From Polyodon spathula (Eukaryota > Chordata > Actinopteri > Acipenseriformes > Polyodontidae): a stretch of 64,000 nt of DNA. A model generated the notes under the pieces. It searched no databases and was not told where the DNA came from. It was given only the letters and a program-made list of their open reading frames with translations. Position 1 is the stretch's first letter; each line of letters opens with the position of its first letter. The stretch is from positions 19,690,412 to 19,754,411 of the forward strand of contig NC_054538.1 of NCBI RefSeq assembly GCF_017654505.1. The letters are read 5' to 3'. Positions 1 through 20,087 of the stretch are shown here, one piece after another. Both the position numbers and the translations under genes were made by a program.

Positions 1-9082
<9,082 letters not shown>

Positions 9083-9323
9083 TAACGAAACGAACTCTTG
9101 AAACTGCACAAGCAATGATTAATAGTCCATCTTTGGCAAAGGGCCGAGTTCAGTTTATAGTTGTTTTTGTTCTTATTTTCAACCTTGACTTTTATTTCAT
9201 GTTGTTTTTAATGGGTAACCTCTTTTTGGTAACATCGAATAAGCAATGTCTTCATTTTATATTTCAAAATAACTTGTGTAAGGGTGTTTTAGTGCAGTGT
9301 AAGAGGTAAAAAAAAAAAAACTT

Positions 9324-9329
9324 AATAAA
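9324..9329 (+). terminator. Candidate YIPF3 polyadenylation signal AATAAA
   Basis: A canonical AATAAA hexamer lies about 240 bases after the YIPF3 stop, just after an A-run, and would give a short 3' UTR. No transcript data are available here, so the actual cleavage site is inferred. Confidence 0.5.
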
Positions 9330-9559
9330 CCAGCAGACATATATATATATATAATTGAAATAATAAGCTTTTCCTAAATTCATGCAACGGGTTGCTTAAT
9401 TCTATATTTCTGTACAGTTACACATTGGTAGCTTTGCATCAGAGCCTTAACCCAGGGCTTGACAGTGGGTCATTAGAGAGCAAGCAAGACACATATATGA
9501 TAATGTAATCTCACGCCATTCCCAGGTCCATTATGTCATTTTATTAAATTTTTTTCCTG

Positions 9560-9594
<35 letters not shown>

Positions 9595-10454
9595 TTATGG
9601 GTCTGTTATTAAATTTGATTTGTTAGGCAAACAAAAAAATGCTTTGTGGCATCTAGGTAAGAGAAGAAAAGACTTCAGGATCTAGATCTAACTTCTTTTT
9701 ATGGCGTTGATGTACAAAGATCAAGTCAGTGTCACGCCTCGGTGGCTCCCAGCATCTTCCATTGAACTGCAGTGTATTAATGGCAACTAGGCTGCACCTA
9801 TGGTGCAGCAATCTCCAGTTACTTCCCTGTAATTGCATGTGGATTCCCTGTTGAATTGGGTCTTCGTTCATAGCTTGGGAATGGGGTTATGTTAATATTG
9901 GATTGTACATTAATGTTCCTTTATCATGGGTTTACTTTCTTATGTATTATAGTTATTGTACAGAAAATAAAAAATACAATATTCAAGAAGTTTGAATACA
10001 AATTTCTTTATTGTTACTTTCTGCTGCTTGATGCATTTATATCCTGACACAAAGGGTCTTCAAAGCTTTTACTCCAGTCTTAAGTGTAATTTTTTTAAAG
10101 GAGAAATAACAATGTTTTTTTTATAAAATGAGAATCAAACTACTTGGGAGTTCTTAGGCTAGATTCTTAGACATTTGCTCCCAATTGTCATTAGAGTGTG
10201 TGTGTGTTTTTCACCACATAAACAACTGTCTTTTAGTGGCTTGTAATGTTACTTATTCAATGTCAATATTTGTAATAAAAAAATAATGGAAGTAAAAAGC
10301 TAAGAGTGGAGTTTAGCACAATGGAAATTACAGCTTTACTTATTTTCCATCTAAGGTTAAAGCATAAAAAATGATATTACTTAAAAATAAAAAATAAATG
10401 TTAACATGAAGCAAACCTTCACACTGTGCTGCCTTACACTATATAGTGGTCCCT
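9330..10454. other. Intergenic DNA after YIPF3
   Basis: AT-rich, with an A-run near 9564-9591 and a short (AT)n at 9340. No gene or recognisable element seen. Confidence 0.6.
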
Positions 10455-11420
10455 TGGCTTGTACAATTATAGTCAAACATTTACACACCCCCGACAGAAA
10501 ATTATAATTACTAGAAATTTCTTGAAAACAAAGAATTTTAGGAAAAGTCTTTTGTAGAAAAAGTTTTGCTTTTGTGGATGAGGGGGAAAAAAAAGGTACA
10601 AGAAATAGATGTCTACAATGATTTATTTCAGCAGTGTTTTTGCAAAACTCCAAAAATGCTAATTCAAAAGTATTCATACCCTTTAATGTTATGATGATAG
10701 TATTGTTTACAAGGTGCTAGATATATCAATATGATAATGCAGAACCTAATTCTAGAAAAGTCTAGAAAATGCTGGATTGTAGATGAACATTCATAGAGTA
10801 TAAAAGGGTTAGGCATAGGACAATTGCTGTCATTACCAATAAGTCAATATGGGAAAAAGTAAAGATCTATCTCAGGACCTTTGGCAGAAAATTATTTATT
10901 GTCATAAAGCTGGAGAAAGATACAAGATTTACAAGCATTTGAGTATCCCAATTTCAAGAAGTACAAGACTCATGGTACTGTCACAACGCTCCCTCGGTCT
11001 GGAAGAAAAAAGGTTCTTTCACCAAGAACAAGTAGAAGAATTGTGAGGAAGGTTAATAACAATCTGAGATTGAAAGATAATCAGAGTGGGATTGGGGTTT
11101 CCATTTCAACCATAGGTCGAGTATTGCACGGTGAAGGTCTCAATGGTCACAGGCCAAAGAAAAAGCCACTCTTTTAAGAAAATGTCACATTTGCAAAACG
11201 GCATTTGAATGATGGATATGAGTTCTGTTCAAAGGTTTTGTGGAGTGATGAAACAAAAATCAAGCTATTTTGTCAAGCTGATAGTCGTTACATTTGAAGA
11301 AAGGGAAATACAGGGAAGTATTTTTACTTCCAACAAGAGTTGTCTGTTTTGTTTTTGCATGTTAACATTGAATTAAACCAAAGCTGAATATTAAATGTTG
11401 TCAAAAGGGGTAGATGTAAG
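10455..11420 (+). mobile_element. Third Tc1-like relic, plus-strand transposase remnants
   Basis: A start-like frame at 10849 (MGKSKDLSQDLWQKII, ...HKAGERYK) matches the N-terminus of Tc1 transposases. About 400 bases later come remnants of the catalytic core (WSDETKIKLF near 11246). Stops and frameshifts are frequent and the second half is missing. The left end near 10458 (TATAGTCAAACATTTACACA) looks like a Tc1 inverted repeat. Confidence 0.8.
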
Positions 11421-11634
11421 TATAGGCGTAGTGGAAATAATTGTGGATGCAAAATTCAAATTGCATTGCGGCCAGGCAATCATTTTACAATGCAAATTAC
11501 TCATTCGCAATTAAGATAATGAGGGACTCAATGAGCGCATCTGTCTATTTAGCGGCTGCACTTGCAGAATTAGGAGTACAGAGAGCTGTAGTCGTATGAT
11601 GTTTGTGGCGCACGAAAATACAAGCCAAACAAAC

Positions 11635-11805
11635 ATGTCAGGAAGGGCAGCAAAGTCCTCTTGGTGCACAGAAAAGTTTTCTGAGAAGGAGCTGAGCGTC
11701 CTTACAGCTGAGGTCACTCAGCATGAAACGTATGGAAAAGCATCAGCCAACATCAATTATGCTACTATCCTTAGGAAATTATATGTATTGGCCTGCCCTT
11801 TCTAG
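11635..11805 (+). pseudogene. Myb/SANT-like Harbinger accessory protein fragment
   Basis: The frame starting MSGRAAKSSWCTEKFSEKEL with SVLTAEVTQHE resembles the N-terminal SANT-like DNA-binding domain of Harbinger accessory / NAIF1-like proteins. It runs out soon after and is not a complete domain. Confidence 0.55.
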
Positions 11806-12004
11806 CATGACATCCAGAAATTTCCCTAGCACTCTGGAAAAGGTGGATTGGGCTATCCCTCCAGACATTCCAAAAGTGGTCTGAAAGGAACCAGAGGCTA
11901 AGTGCAGAGAACACAGCACTTTCACATGTGCAGGGATAGCGGTCCCTAAATTGACGCTGGGTTCTAGCTAATCCCACAATTCAGATATTCGGTCTAGGAG
12001 GACC
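11779..12004 (-). pseudogene. HARBI1-like transposase N-terminal fragment
   Basis: Reading 12004 to 11779, the frame gives LLDRISELW, one stop, then HLASGSFQTTFGMSGGIAQS and TFSRVLGKFLDVML. The ASGSFQ...GI(S/A)QS..SR pattern is characteristic of HARBI1-family N-termini. The catalytic DDE region is absent. Confidence 0.65.
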
Positions 12005-12739
12005 TGCGGACGGAAATGATAATGCTTTAGCATCGCATCCTACGGTATCCCAAACAAACTGACCCTGGTTTTGAATATGCAGGGTCTTCTTCATTTTGCC
12101 CTTGTCCTCCGAACTTGTTCCTGTCTCTCCTCAACAAGAGCCACGAATCACTGCATCAGGAAGTGAACCACAGAAGCCATCCTGAAGCCAGTGACAGGTC
12201 TCTGCTGGTGTGTGCTTTTATACAGCTCTTAGTTATTCGCTTCTACAATGTAAGAAGAGGTGTAAAATTTTTGGAGGGTCAGCAATTGCCTAGGTGAAAG
12301 GCAAAATGCTTGCATTACCTCATAAAGTTTCCGCCCGCTTAGTATCCAGATCCTGACTAATTCCATGTTCTTTTCTTCATTTTAATGCATTTAAATATAT
12401 TTGTAATGGATTAATGAAAGCAAGTGCAGAACACCAGGTGAGCAGCATTCTTTACATGGGTAAAATCAGACTTTACTGCAGCTAAACACGATTTACGGCA
12501 GCATTATGGGGGTTTTGCGCCCACAAATCACTTTACATCTCCCACTAAGTCATATGTCACATGAATCATATTTATAGTCAGAATTCTATGATTACTGTAT
12601 AATACATATTCATATATACAGTGTAACATTTGATTCCACTTAAATATGAGTGTAGTTTTTATGGTGATATAGAAGGATATTGTGGTAAAACCCTTGATCA
12701 TTTATAGTAAAATATTCGTCAGACATAACTAAAGGCGTG

Positions 12740-13154
12740 TCTCGAGGTGCTATTCACATACATGTATACTTGTCTCAAGATGGCGTAAAACTTAACACAC
12801 ACAAAGCGAACAGTCTCCGTGCATCTGACTCAGTAAAAACAAAACAAGTTATCTTTCACAGCTCCAAACTCACACTCTACACACAGCCCCTCCCTCTACC
12901 AGGCTAACATACCCCTCTCATATTTGCTCCCCCAATCACAGGCATGCATCCCTGTCCCACCACCAATTATCTCTGAGCACCCACACAGTCCATCAATCCC
13001 CAAGGGCGCTCTCCTGCAAATGCATGTCTGTGATTAGCTGCAGTCCCATTCTGCGCGAAGGGAACCCTGGGATTTAATAAGCTGGGCAGGCTATGCGTGT
13101 GAGAGAATGTTCGAAGCAATTGTCGTCGCCCCCACACACCGCCTTGTCGTTACA
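12740..13154 (-). repeat. Possible decayed LTR or other GC-richer repeat
   Basis: A block with composition unlike its surroundings. On the minus strand it would begin TGTAACGACAAGGCGG and has a TATTAAA box about 80 bases in. The other end and a target duplication are not visible, so this is only a suggestion. Confidence 0.25.
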
Positions 13155-14523
13155 GTATAAGCAATAAGCAATAATACAACAGTACAAGCAATAATAACTG
13201 GTTACATACACTACAATATTTCACACTTGGGGTACAGACAGATTGCTATAATCAAATCAATGCCAGGTTTATTTTTTTAGAATTATGTCGTGTGCATACC
13301 TGTATTTGGCAGTTAGCAAAGGGGCTAATCAAACATACAATATACAACACATCCAGTTAAAGGTATGTCTCCAACACTCTAGTCTTAGCTGGTCTGCTAC
13401 TTACTGTAAGTCAAGTTACTGCTAAAACAGACTAAACTAATCGCGCCTGATTGCTTCAAAGCACGACTTGCTCCCTTGGTGCACTTGTTCGATCTATTGC
13501 TCTGACTTGCAGATCATCCTTTTTCAGGCAGGCAGACAGGCAGCGCTGGAACGAGCCAAACTCGCATACATAGCTAGACCTGACACCTGTAATATACTGG
13601 ATAATAATCTATATGCTTAAGGCAGCCGCTGATGAAAGGGTAATCGTGCAGTCTATAGTTTCGGTGCAGATCACCTGCTGCTGATGAAGATTTCGTGGCT
13701 GTGAGAATTATTATTATTATTATTATTATTATTATTTATTATTATTATTATTATTTTTTAAATGCTGTGTGCTGCTAGAAAAATAAGAGTGACACTGACG
13801 CTGCTGTGTCCATAGTAACTGGCACCTGCAGAGGATGCAAACAAACATTGGCTTATTCTGCAAAGCTTTCAATGCTGTAAAACCGGAGCCAGCAAACTAA
13901 AACATGACATGAATGCTAAATGTTTACTGTATTTCTGGTAAAGATGTCGGGACGGCAAATAAATAAGATAGGGACACTGCAGAACGAAAGAAGACGCGTA
14001 TTATTAAGACAACGGTGTATATTGATACGTTTCAATTATAATAATAACAGAAACATGATTTAGAGATAGATAATGTTAAGTTGCAGTAGTTTGCAACCTC
14101 TGAAATGCGTTTATTTCACGAAATATTCCAGAACAGTTGATGCAGCAGTTGTATTTTTTGTATTGATCGCAATTAGGAAAATAATCGCATTTATTTGTAT
14201 TCATGTATGTAAATGAACATCTAGAATTCCAGCGCGGTGGCCTTTTAACTATTTTAAAACGAATTATTAATAATTATTAATAAATATCTAATTAATTCCC
14301 AATTTAAGCTTATAGATAGCCTATAAAAATTGACGCGTACTAATAGCGATATAAACAGTATTGCCCAATTATATATATAGGGATTAACGAGGCTCTGCTG
14401 CATTAATTAATTAATTAATTAATTAATTAAGATTTAGGAGGCTGTGCGCAGTTGATCTTTGGATGGGTGCTTTTACCGATCGCTCTTTACTTCATTTCCT
14501 CATTTAATATAGGACAGTGAAAC
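13155..14523. other. Intergenic DNA upstream of LRRC73
   Basis: Contains an (ATT)n tract at 13707-13756 and a (TTAA)n tract at 14402-14430. No CpG-rich promoter island is evident. A T-rich stretch ending in tatag just before 14513 could be the acceptor of a 5'-UTR intron, which would place the LRRC73 promoter further upstream. Confidence 0.45.
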
Positions 14524-14795
14524 ATGCTGCCAGGCTCAATTCAGATCACAGGTGAAGCCCTTTCTGGAGCTGAGATTAAAGATATATGCGATAGTTTGAA
14601 GGAAAACAGCGTGAGGCTCCTGTCGGTGCGGGGTTGCCAGCTTTCTGATGGAGATTTCGGACGGGTGTGCAGCGGCGTAGCAGAGTGCCACACGCTGGCT
14701 CAACTGAACCTCAATCTGGGGGTTGTCTCCAACATCAGCAGGGTCAAACAGCTCGCCGAGGCGCTGACCTCCAACAGATCGGTCCACGCTTTATT
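14524..14795 (+). CDS. LRRC73: LRRC73 exon 1 (start codon exon)
   Basis: 90 codons plus 2 bases, donor TTATT|gtgagt. It encodes the N-terminal cap and first repeat, ending RSVHAL before the split codon. Confidence 0.95.
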
Positions 14796-17700
14796 GTGAG
14801 TTTACTGCATTTAAACAAATAAAATAAATAATCAATGCAGGTACGTCATGCGATTTATTAATGAACTAACACCGTTGGTCATTTATTTATTAATGTATTT
14901 CATTATTGTGTCATCCTTTTTTACATTGTGTTACCTAGCTATATTTAATTGACTGTTTAAAACTTGTTTGAGGACACATTTATATGATTCAAGTGTTATG
15001 ACATGGTTTATTCTGTACAATTACATTTTCAATGTAGCCTTTTTATTTCCTATTCTATTTTTTATTTTAAAAGAAATTAAACATGAAAAAAAACTAAAAT
15101 ATACAGTGAAATTAAGATATACCAATACTGTAAAACAACCTTACTATTTGTTTTGTATTATAAACAGTAATATATGAGCTATAGTATATATATAAGCAGT
15201 TAAAGTTTGCAATGTATGTAGAACAAATAACCAAATACATGTCATTGTTAAAGTTACTGTGCCTTATAAACAAACAGTAAAATGTATTATACAGATAAAA
15301 TAGCAAAATGTAAACAAATTAAAACAAAAACGCTTATTCAAGAACTAGAAAAAAAGGGAAATGCATAAAAAGCTACTGGGACTGAATTTGACTCAATTGT
15401 GCAAAGGTGAACACTTTGTAATCTTAAGCTTTAGAAATAAACATTTTGTGTATGGAGCCCACAAGCTTTAGGTAGTTGAGGATAGAGAATGTCCAGATAC
15501 AAATGAAGGACAAACGAGAGGATTCGACTATAAATTAATCATATAGAGTATGAATGGCCTATCCCTAATGTCTTGATTTGCCTAATTGTCAGTCTGGGTG
15601 CAGTCTGGCATCATGTTAGTATTCTTGAGGTCACGCTGAGCTACAAATTAGTTTGTAATCTTTTATATATATATATAAATAATTTTTTTTTCATTATTAT
15701 GGTTTTGGAAAGTTGACAGTTTGTTATTCATTTGTTCATGGTTTTTTTTTTTTTATGAATCTTTCTTTAAACAAAGCACATTGAGGACAGGGGCAGTGCA
15801 AGTACAACAGATAAAGATTTAAAGGTGGAAGTTTGTGTTTCCACTGCAGTCTTCATGGAAGCCCCCTGACTGACGAGGGGCTGGCCTGTCTGAACCCGTC
15901 GCTGTCCACTCACCCCTCCCTTGTCTCACTGGACCTCGGAGACTGCATGCTGGGGGATGAAGGGCTCCAGCTCATCTGCGGGATGCTGCCACCAGATGGA
16001 GCCAAATCAGGTAAATGGGGGAACACCTCTCACGAGCACGGACAGAAAAGCACTCTGGTCACTTTTCATTGAGATCCGGGTAAAACAGACACATGAGGGT
16101 CATTGATGAGACCAATTTAGAGTTGATTTCCCCCGGGTTAACAAGAAGTTTGGTTGTGTAGTGTTACTAATCCATAACTTTAAATGTTTCATCATACTAT
16201 ACAGAGTGTAGCAGGGTGAATAAAAAACTTAGAATCTGAGCCAAATGTTATGCCAGGAAGTCGGGGTCTTCATGTTTCTTTGTGTAATGTGCTGCTTGTT
16301 GCCAAATGTCTTGTTTTTGCAGATTTTCCAATAGAACATGTTAAAACCGAATAGCAAACTGTTAAGCTACCGACTTGTAGCCTGTGTGACAGGAAAGGAT
16401 CTCGCTATACAAGCCCTTTTTTGCTCATTATGAAAAAAAAGAAAATGGATTTTCATTGCTCATTTTTGCTCATTTTGCTCATTTTTGCTGAAAAAAAAAA
16501 TACTGTCAAAAGTGGATAGTAAGTGAAGAATGAGAGAAAATGATGTCAGCATTGCGATTTTGCAGATAGCGGATATGCTTGTGTTGTACTGTATCACACA
16601 GCATTGTGTTTCCAAGACACCTTGGACTGATTAGGTTTCACAGCTGCAATGCGAAGCAGTCTGAAATCTGAGTGCTGAAACAAATGCAGACGGTAAATTT
16701 GGTACCAACCCGAATACCATGTCCGTGGAACACCCATCTGAATGCTTTGTTTTTATTCTATAGAAGTATTATCAAGAAAACCGTGTGTGGCGGGGGCTTA
16801 TTGTTATTCGCTAAGTAAACCAAAAGCTCGACCACGCCACATCTTAAATTTGCCAGGAGCAAGAGGAGTCCCGAAGTACCAATTTCATAATGGTAACTGC
16901 ACTGTTAACAATTAAGTTCAATGCAGAAAGGTAGATCCCCCAAAGAGATAAAGCAAGGTTCTCTACTTAAGCCCTTCTCAAATAAATGAAAACCAAGAGG
17001 CAGGTATAAGATATAAAAATACAAAGAATATTTATTAAAAGGCTTCCAGTATCATTAGGTACTAAGCTCACACCATAGACTTATACATGGGTTAAATATC
17101 CCTGTTCGGTAACCTTGCTACTAATCACAATGTTTGGGTCTCCAACACTAAGGGTACAAACCAAATGCAAAGTTCACACCACTGTACGTTGGGGCAGCCA
17201 AGCCTCACAAGTACCCACATTGATTACATGCACATAAACTAGTCCTCTCTATTTTAACCAATTCTGGAGAAACTAGTAAACCAGCTGTGGTTCTAAAAAG
17301 AAATCCACAGGAAACACTGACTCAACCTGTGGGCATGTGACTGGCACTGTTAATAGGGTACCTGCCGCAATGGGCACTGGCTCCTGCCCTTGAACTTTCA
17401 GCTTTCCTCTGGTCTACGGAACACAGAGCCACCAACCTCTGCACTACTGTGGGGCACACAGGAGCGGCAGTGCCAGAGCCTAAATTACCCCTCCTGACAT
17501 ATTGGTCATAATGTCAGAGGGTGCTAGTTTTCCGCCGGCTGTGGTGGTGCATTTAACCCACCCTTCACTGTGTCAGCGTTCTCGTTATTATTACTTGGTG
17601 GTGCTGTCGGGCTCTGCCTACAATGCCGGGCGATATGACCCACCTTCTTACATCGCATACATATGGGTTGCCCGCTAGCGGTATACTGGTACTAGTCTAG

Positions 17701-20021
17701 GCCTCTACTTCCAATCTCCGAACTAATGAATCCAATTGGGTCTGTTGTTTAATGAACAGTTCTCTTATCTCGCCAAGCTCTGGTCGGCTAGACTGGGAGA
17801 CAGTCGCAGCCACACTAATTACACTGGCTTCAGATTTGCAAGAACGAGGGGCTACCCTTCTTGATTTCTGACGCCCTGTGGCAAAGTGGTTTATTGTGTA
17901 CAGGTGCAGAGGTGATGCAGTGCAGGAATAAAACAGACAGAGATTGTAATCTGGTATAGAAAAGTGCTTTCTTTATTTTTAATCCAGGTCTGGTGATCAA
18001 AACAATGATCCCTGGCAATACACAGCAACGTGTAATGCACGGGGTAAATAATAATGGCTTTGCAGTCCCAAACAAATACAGGTATCTCTCCCACAGTATA
18101 CAAACACTGTCACCAGTCCTGGGTGCGTGCTGTAGAGCTCGTGGTGGGTGATATAGTTTAATGTGTGACAATAGTGTAGTGCTGTTTCGTGTTTTGATGC
18201 TGGCCTTTAGCGACAGCTCCGGAACGTATTAACCGTGTATGAAAACACAAGTAACAGCTAGACAAGACAAACAAACACTCACGATATTTCACAATTACTG
18301 CAGGGGTAACCAAAGCGAAGGAACAGATTATGATTCTCCATCCCCCTTATATGCTGTCGTGCATTACCCCTTGGTAATCAAGTGTAGCTGCCTTTACAAT
18401 CTGCAGTCAGCTGCTACGTTGTTTCCCTTCCGGGTCAATACGTTCTTGCAACGGAGTCTCTCCGCCTTCCAGACTGATTGACTTCCTGACCCGGGGAAAG
18501 AACTGTCAAGCCAGCCAGTCCAAAGAAGATTCATTGTATTTCTGTCACACGCCCATATTCACCTTCCTCGTACATTTTCCGCAAACTGATCTCTCAAAAC
18601 AGTTTCTGAATTAGGCATACCAGCTAAATTTGTGCGAACAGTTACCTCCATTAGAGACATTAATGCATGGGAGAATTCTCTTAACCCTTAGTGGTCCATT
18701 TATTTCATTGCTTGCCAGGCGTGTCAGGTCCAATTTATTTTCACACGCGCTGTTTATTTTACATGCGCTGTTTAAAATATTTTTTTAAAGTAAAACAGGT
18801 TTAAAAGTCCCTTCTATAGCAAAAGGACACAATACTACATCTCCAGCCAAGCCCCACCCCTTGTTCATATATATTTCACATACCTCTTTTATAGACCTGC
18901 ATACTCATAAATCCTCTCCTGATCGCTCGTTTTATCACCAAACTTCTCAATAATATGATCCAAGTCATTATTTTTATTACTATAACATCTGAAAAAAATC
19001 TGCAAATGTCTGATATTCTTTGAGCACTGGATGCGGAAGCAGCTATCTCCTTTGTTTGTGTCCATGTTATCTCTGTGGTGCAGGGGCTATGTGTATTGCT
19101 CAAATATACGACTCTTTTTTTTTTTCGGCTTAATTCAGCTCCTATCGGTCTCACTTGGCCATTAAAAGGTTTTCTCAGCTTTTTCCGGAGGAAAAACAAC
19201 TAGAGACGTACTTGACATCTTTTTGATGATGTCGGAAAGGGTCCGACATCGGACTGGAAAGGGAAAATTGTAATGTTGGACCTGGTCTGACGTAGGACCG
19301 CAATGGGTTAAAGTTTCTCCCTCACAATGCTTCCTTTCAAAAAACTGTCTCGGAGACCCACCTATGACTGTGAGCACCCATATAGCTCTAATGAAATTTC
19401 AAAAATCTTATCTGGGTTCTCTCTGTCCCGTTTGGGCCTAAATTTGATTTCAGAGTGAGCTTCCCCCTCTAAATGGTCATAGATAAATAGGGCTTGTTCA
19501 CAAACAGACACATGCCTCATGCCGACACTGGCACGTGTCTCCTCATCCCAGTCTTCTACAGACAGGGAACCAGAGGACGGCAGTCCTGAAAACTTAGGAC
19601 ACTATCTCACTCTAGGGGCAGAGTATACACTATACGCTCTACTGGACGACCGTACACTGCTTTCAAGGGCTGCTGCAGCCCCAACATCATTAGCCAACCT
19701 GTCATTTTCTACTCTCATTAACTGCAACTGTTCACTCAAACTCCATGTCGTTAGACATCTAAAACTACTGAGGGAGAGGCACCAGCAACCAAGCTTTCCC
19801 TTCCCGGTGTAAACTCGATACGGTCCATTCGTCTGTAAAAAGAAAACAGTTAAAATACAAACAAAATATATCTATTCCCCTTGTGGATTATCTCTTGATT
19901 GCAAACCAGGCCCGTTGCTTGTAGAATCTAAGCAATGGTCCTGGTTCTTTCCCAACGTGTTGTGCCAACCACTGTTTCTTACAACAATTAAACAAATAAA
20001 GAATATACTTCAAAACAGAAA

Positions 20022-20087
<66 letters not shown>

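Larger units (their letters stand above)
11430..12345. mobile_element. Internally deleted PIF/Harbinger element
   Basis: The starts of two convergent Harbinger genes lie side by side: a Myb/SANT-like protein on the plus strand and a HARBI1-like transposase on the minus strand, each cut off where they meet near 11770. Harbinger elements need both proteins. Here neither is complete, so the element is non-autonomous. Terminal repeats were not resolved and the ends are approximate. Confidence 0.65.
17524..19828 (-). pseudogene. Gypsy-type LTR-retrotransposon gag relic, split by two insertions
   Basis: The minus strand, read from a candidate ATG at 19826-19828 to a TAG at 17524-17526, carries gag features in order. 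First comes a capsid-like core near 19400-19620 ([20 protein letters not shown]). Then comes [14 protein letters not shown] near 19330, continuing at 18680 with a REFSHAL stretch. A basic segment and a zinc knuckle C-x2-C-x4-H-x4-C follow at 17620-17661. Gag proteins coat element RNA. Several stops and frameshifts exist, and no protease or polymerase is recognisable next to it, so it is dead and truncated. A polyadenylation signal (AATAAA on the minus strand) lies near 17032. Confidence 0.75.

Noticed and set aside
9083..14523. A possible extra gene between YIPF3 and LRRC73
   Set aside because: No conserved exon could be recognised. The only coding traces are Tc1 and Harbinger relics.
17830..18171. 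113-codon minus-strand frame
   Set aside because: It lies within the solo LTR and has no protein similarity that I recognise.
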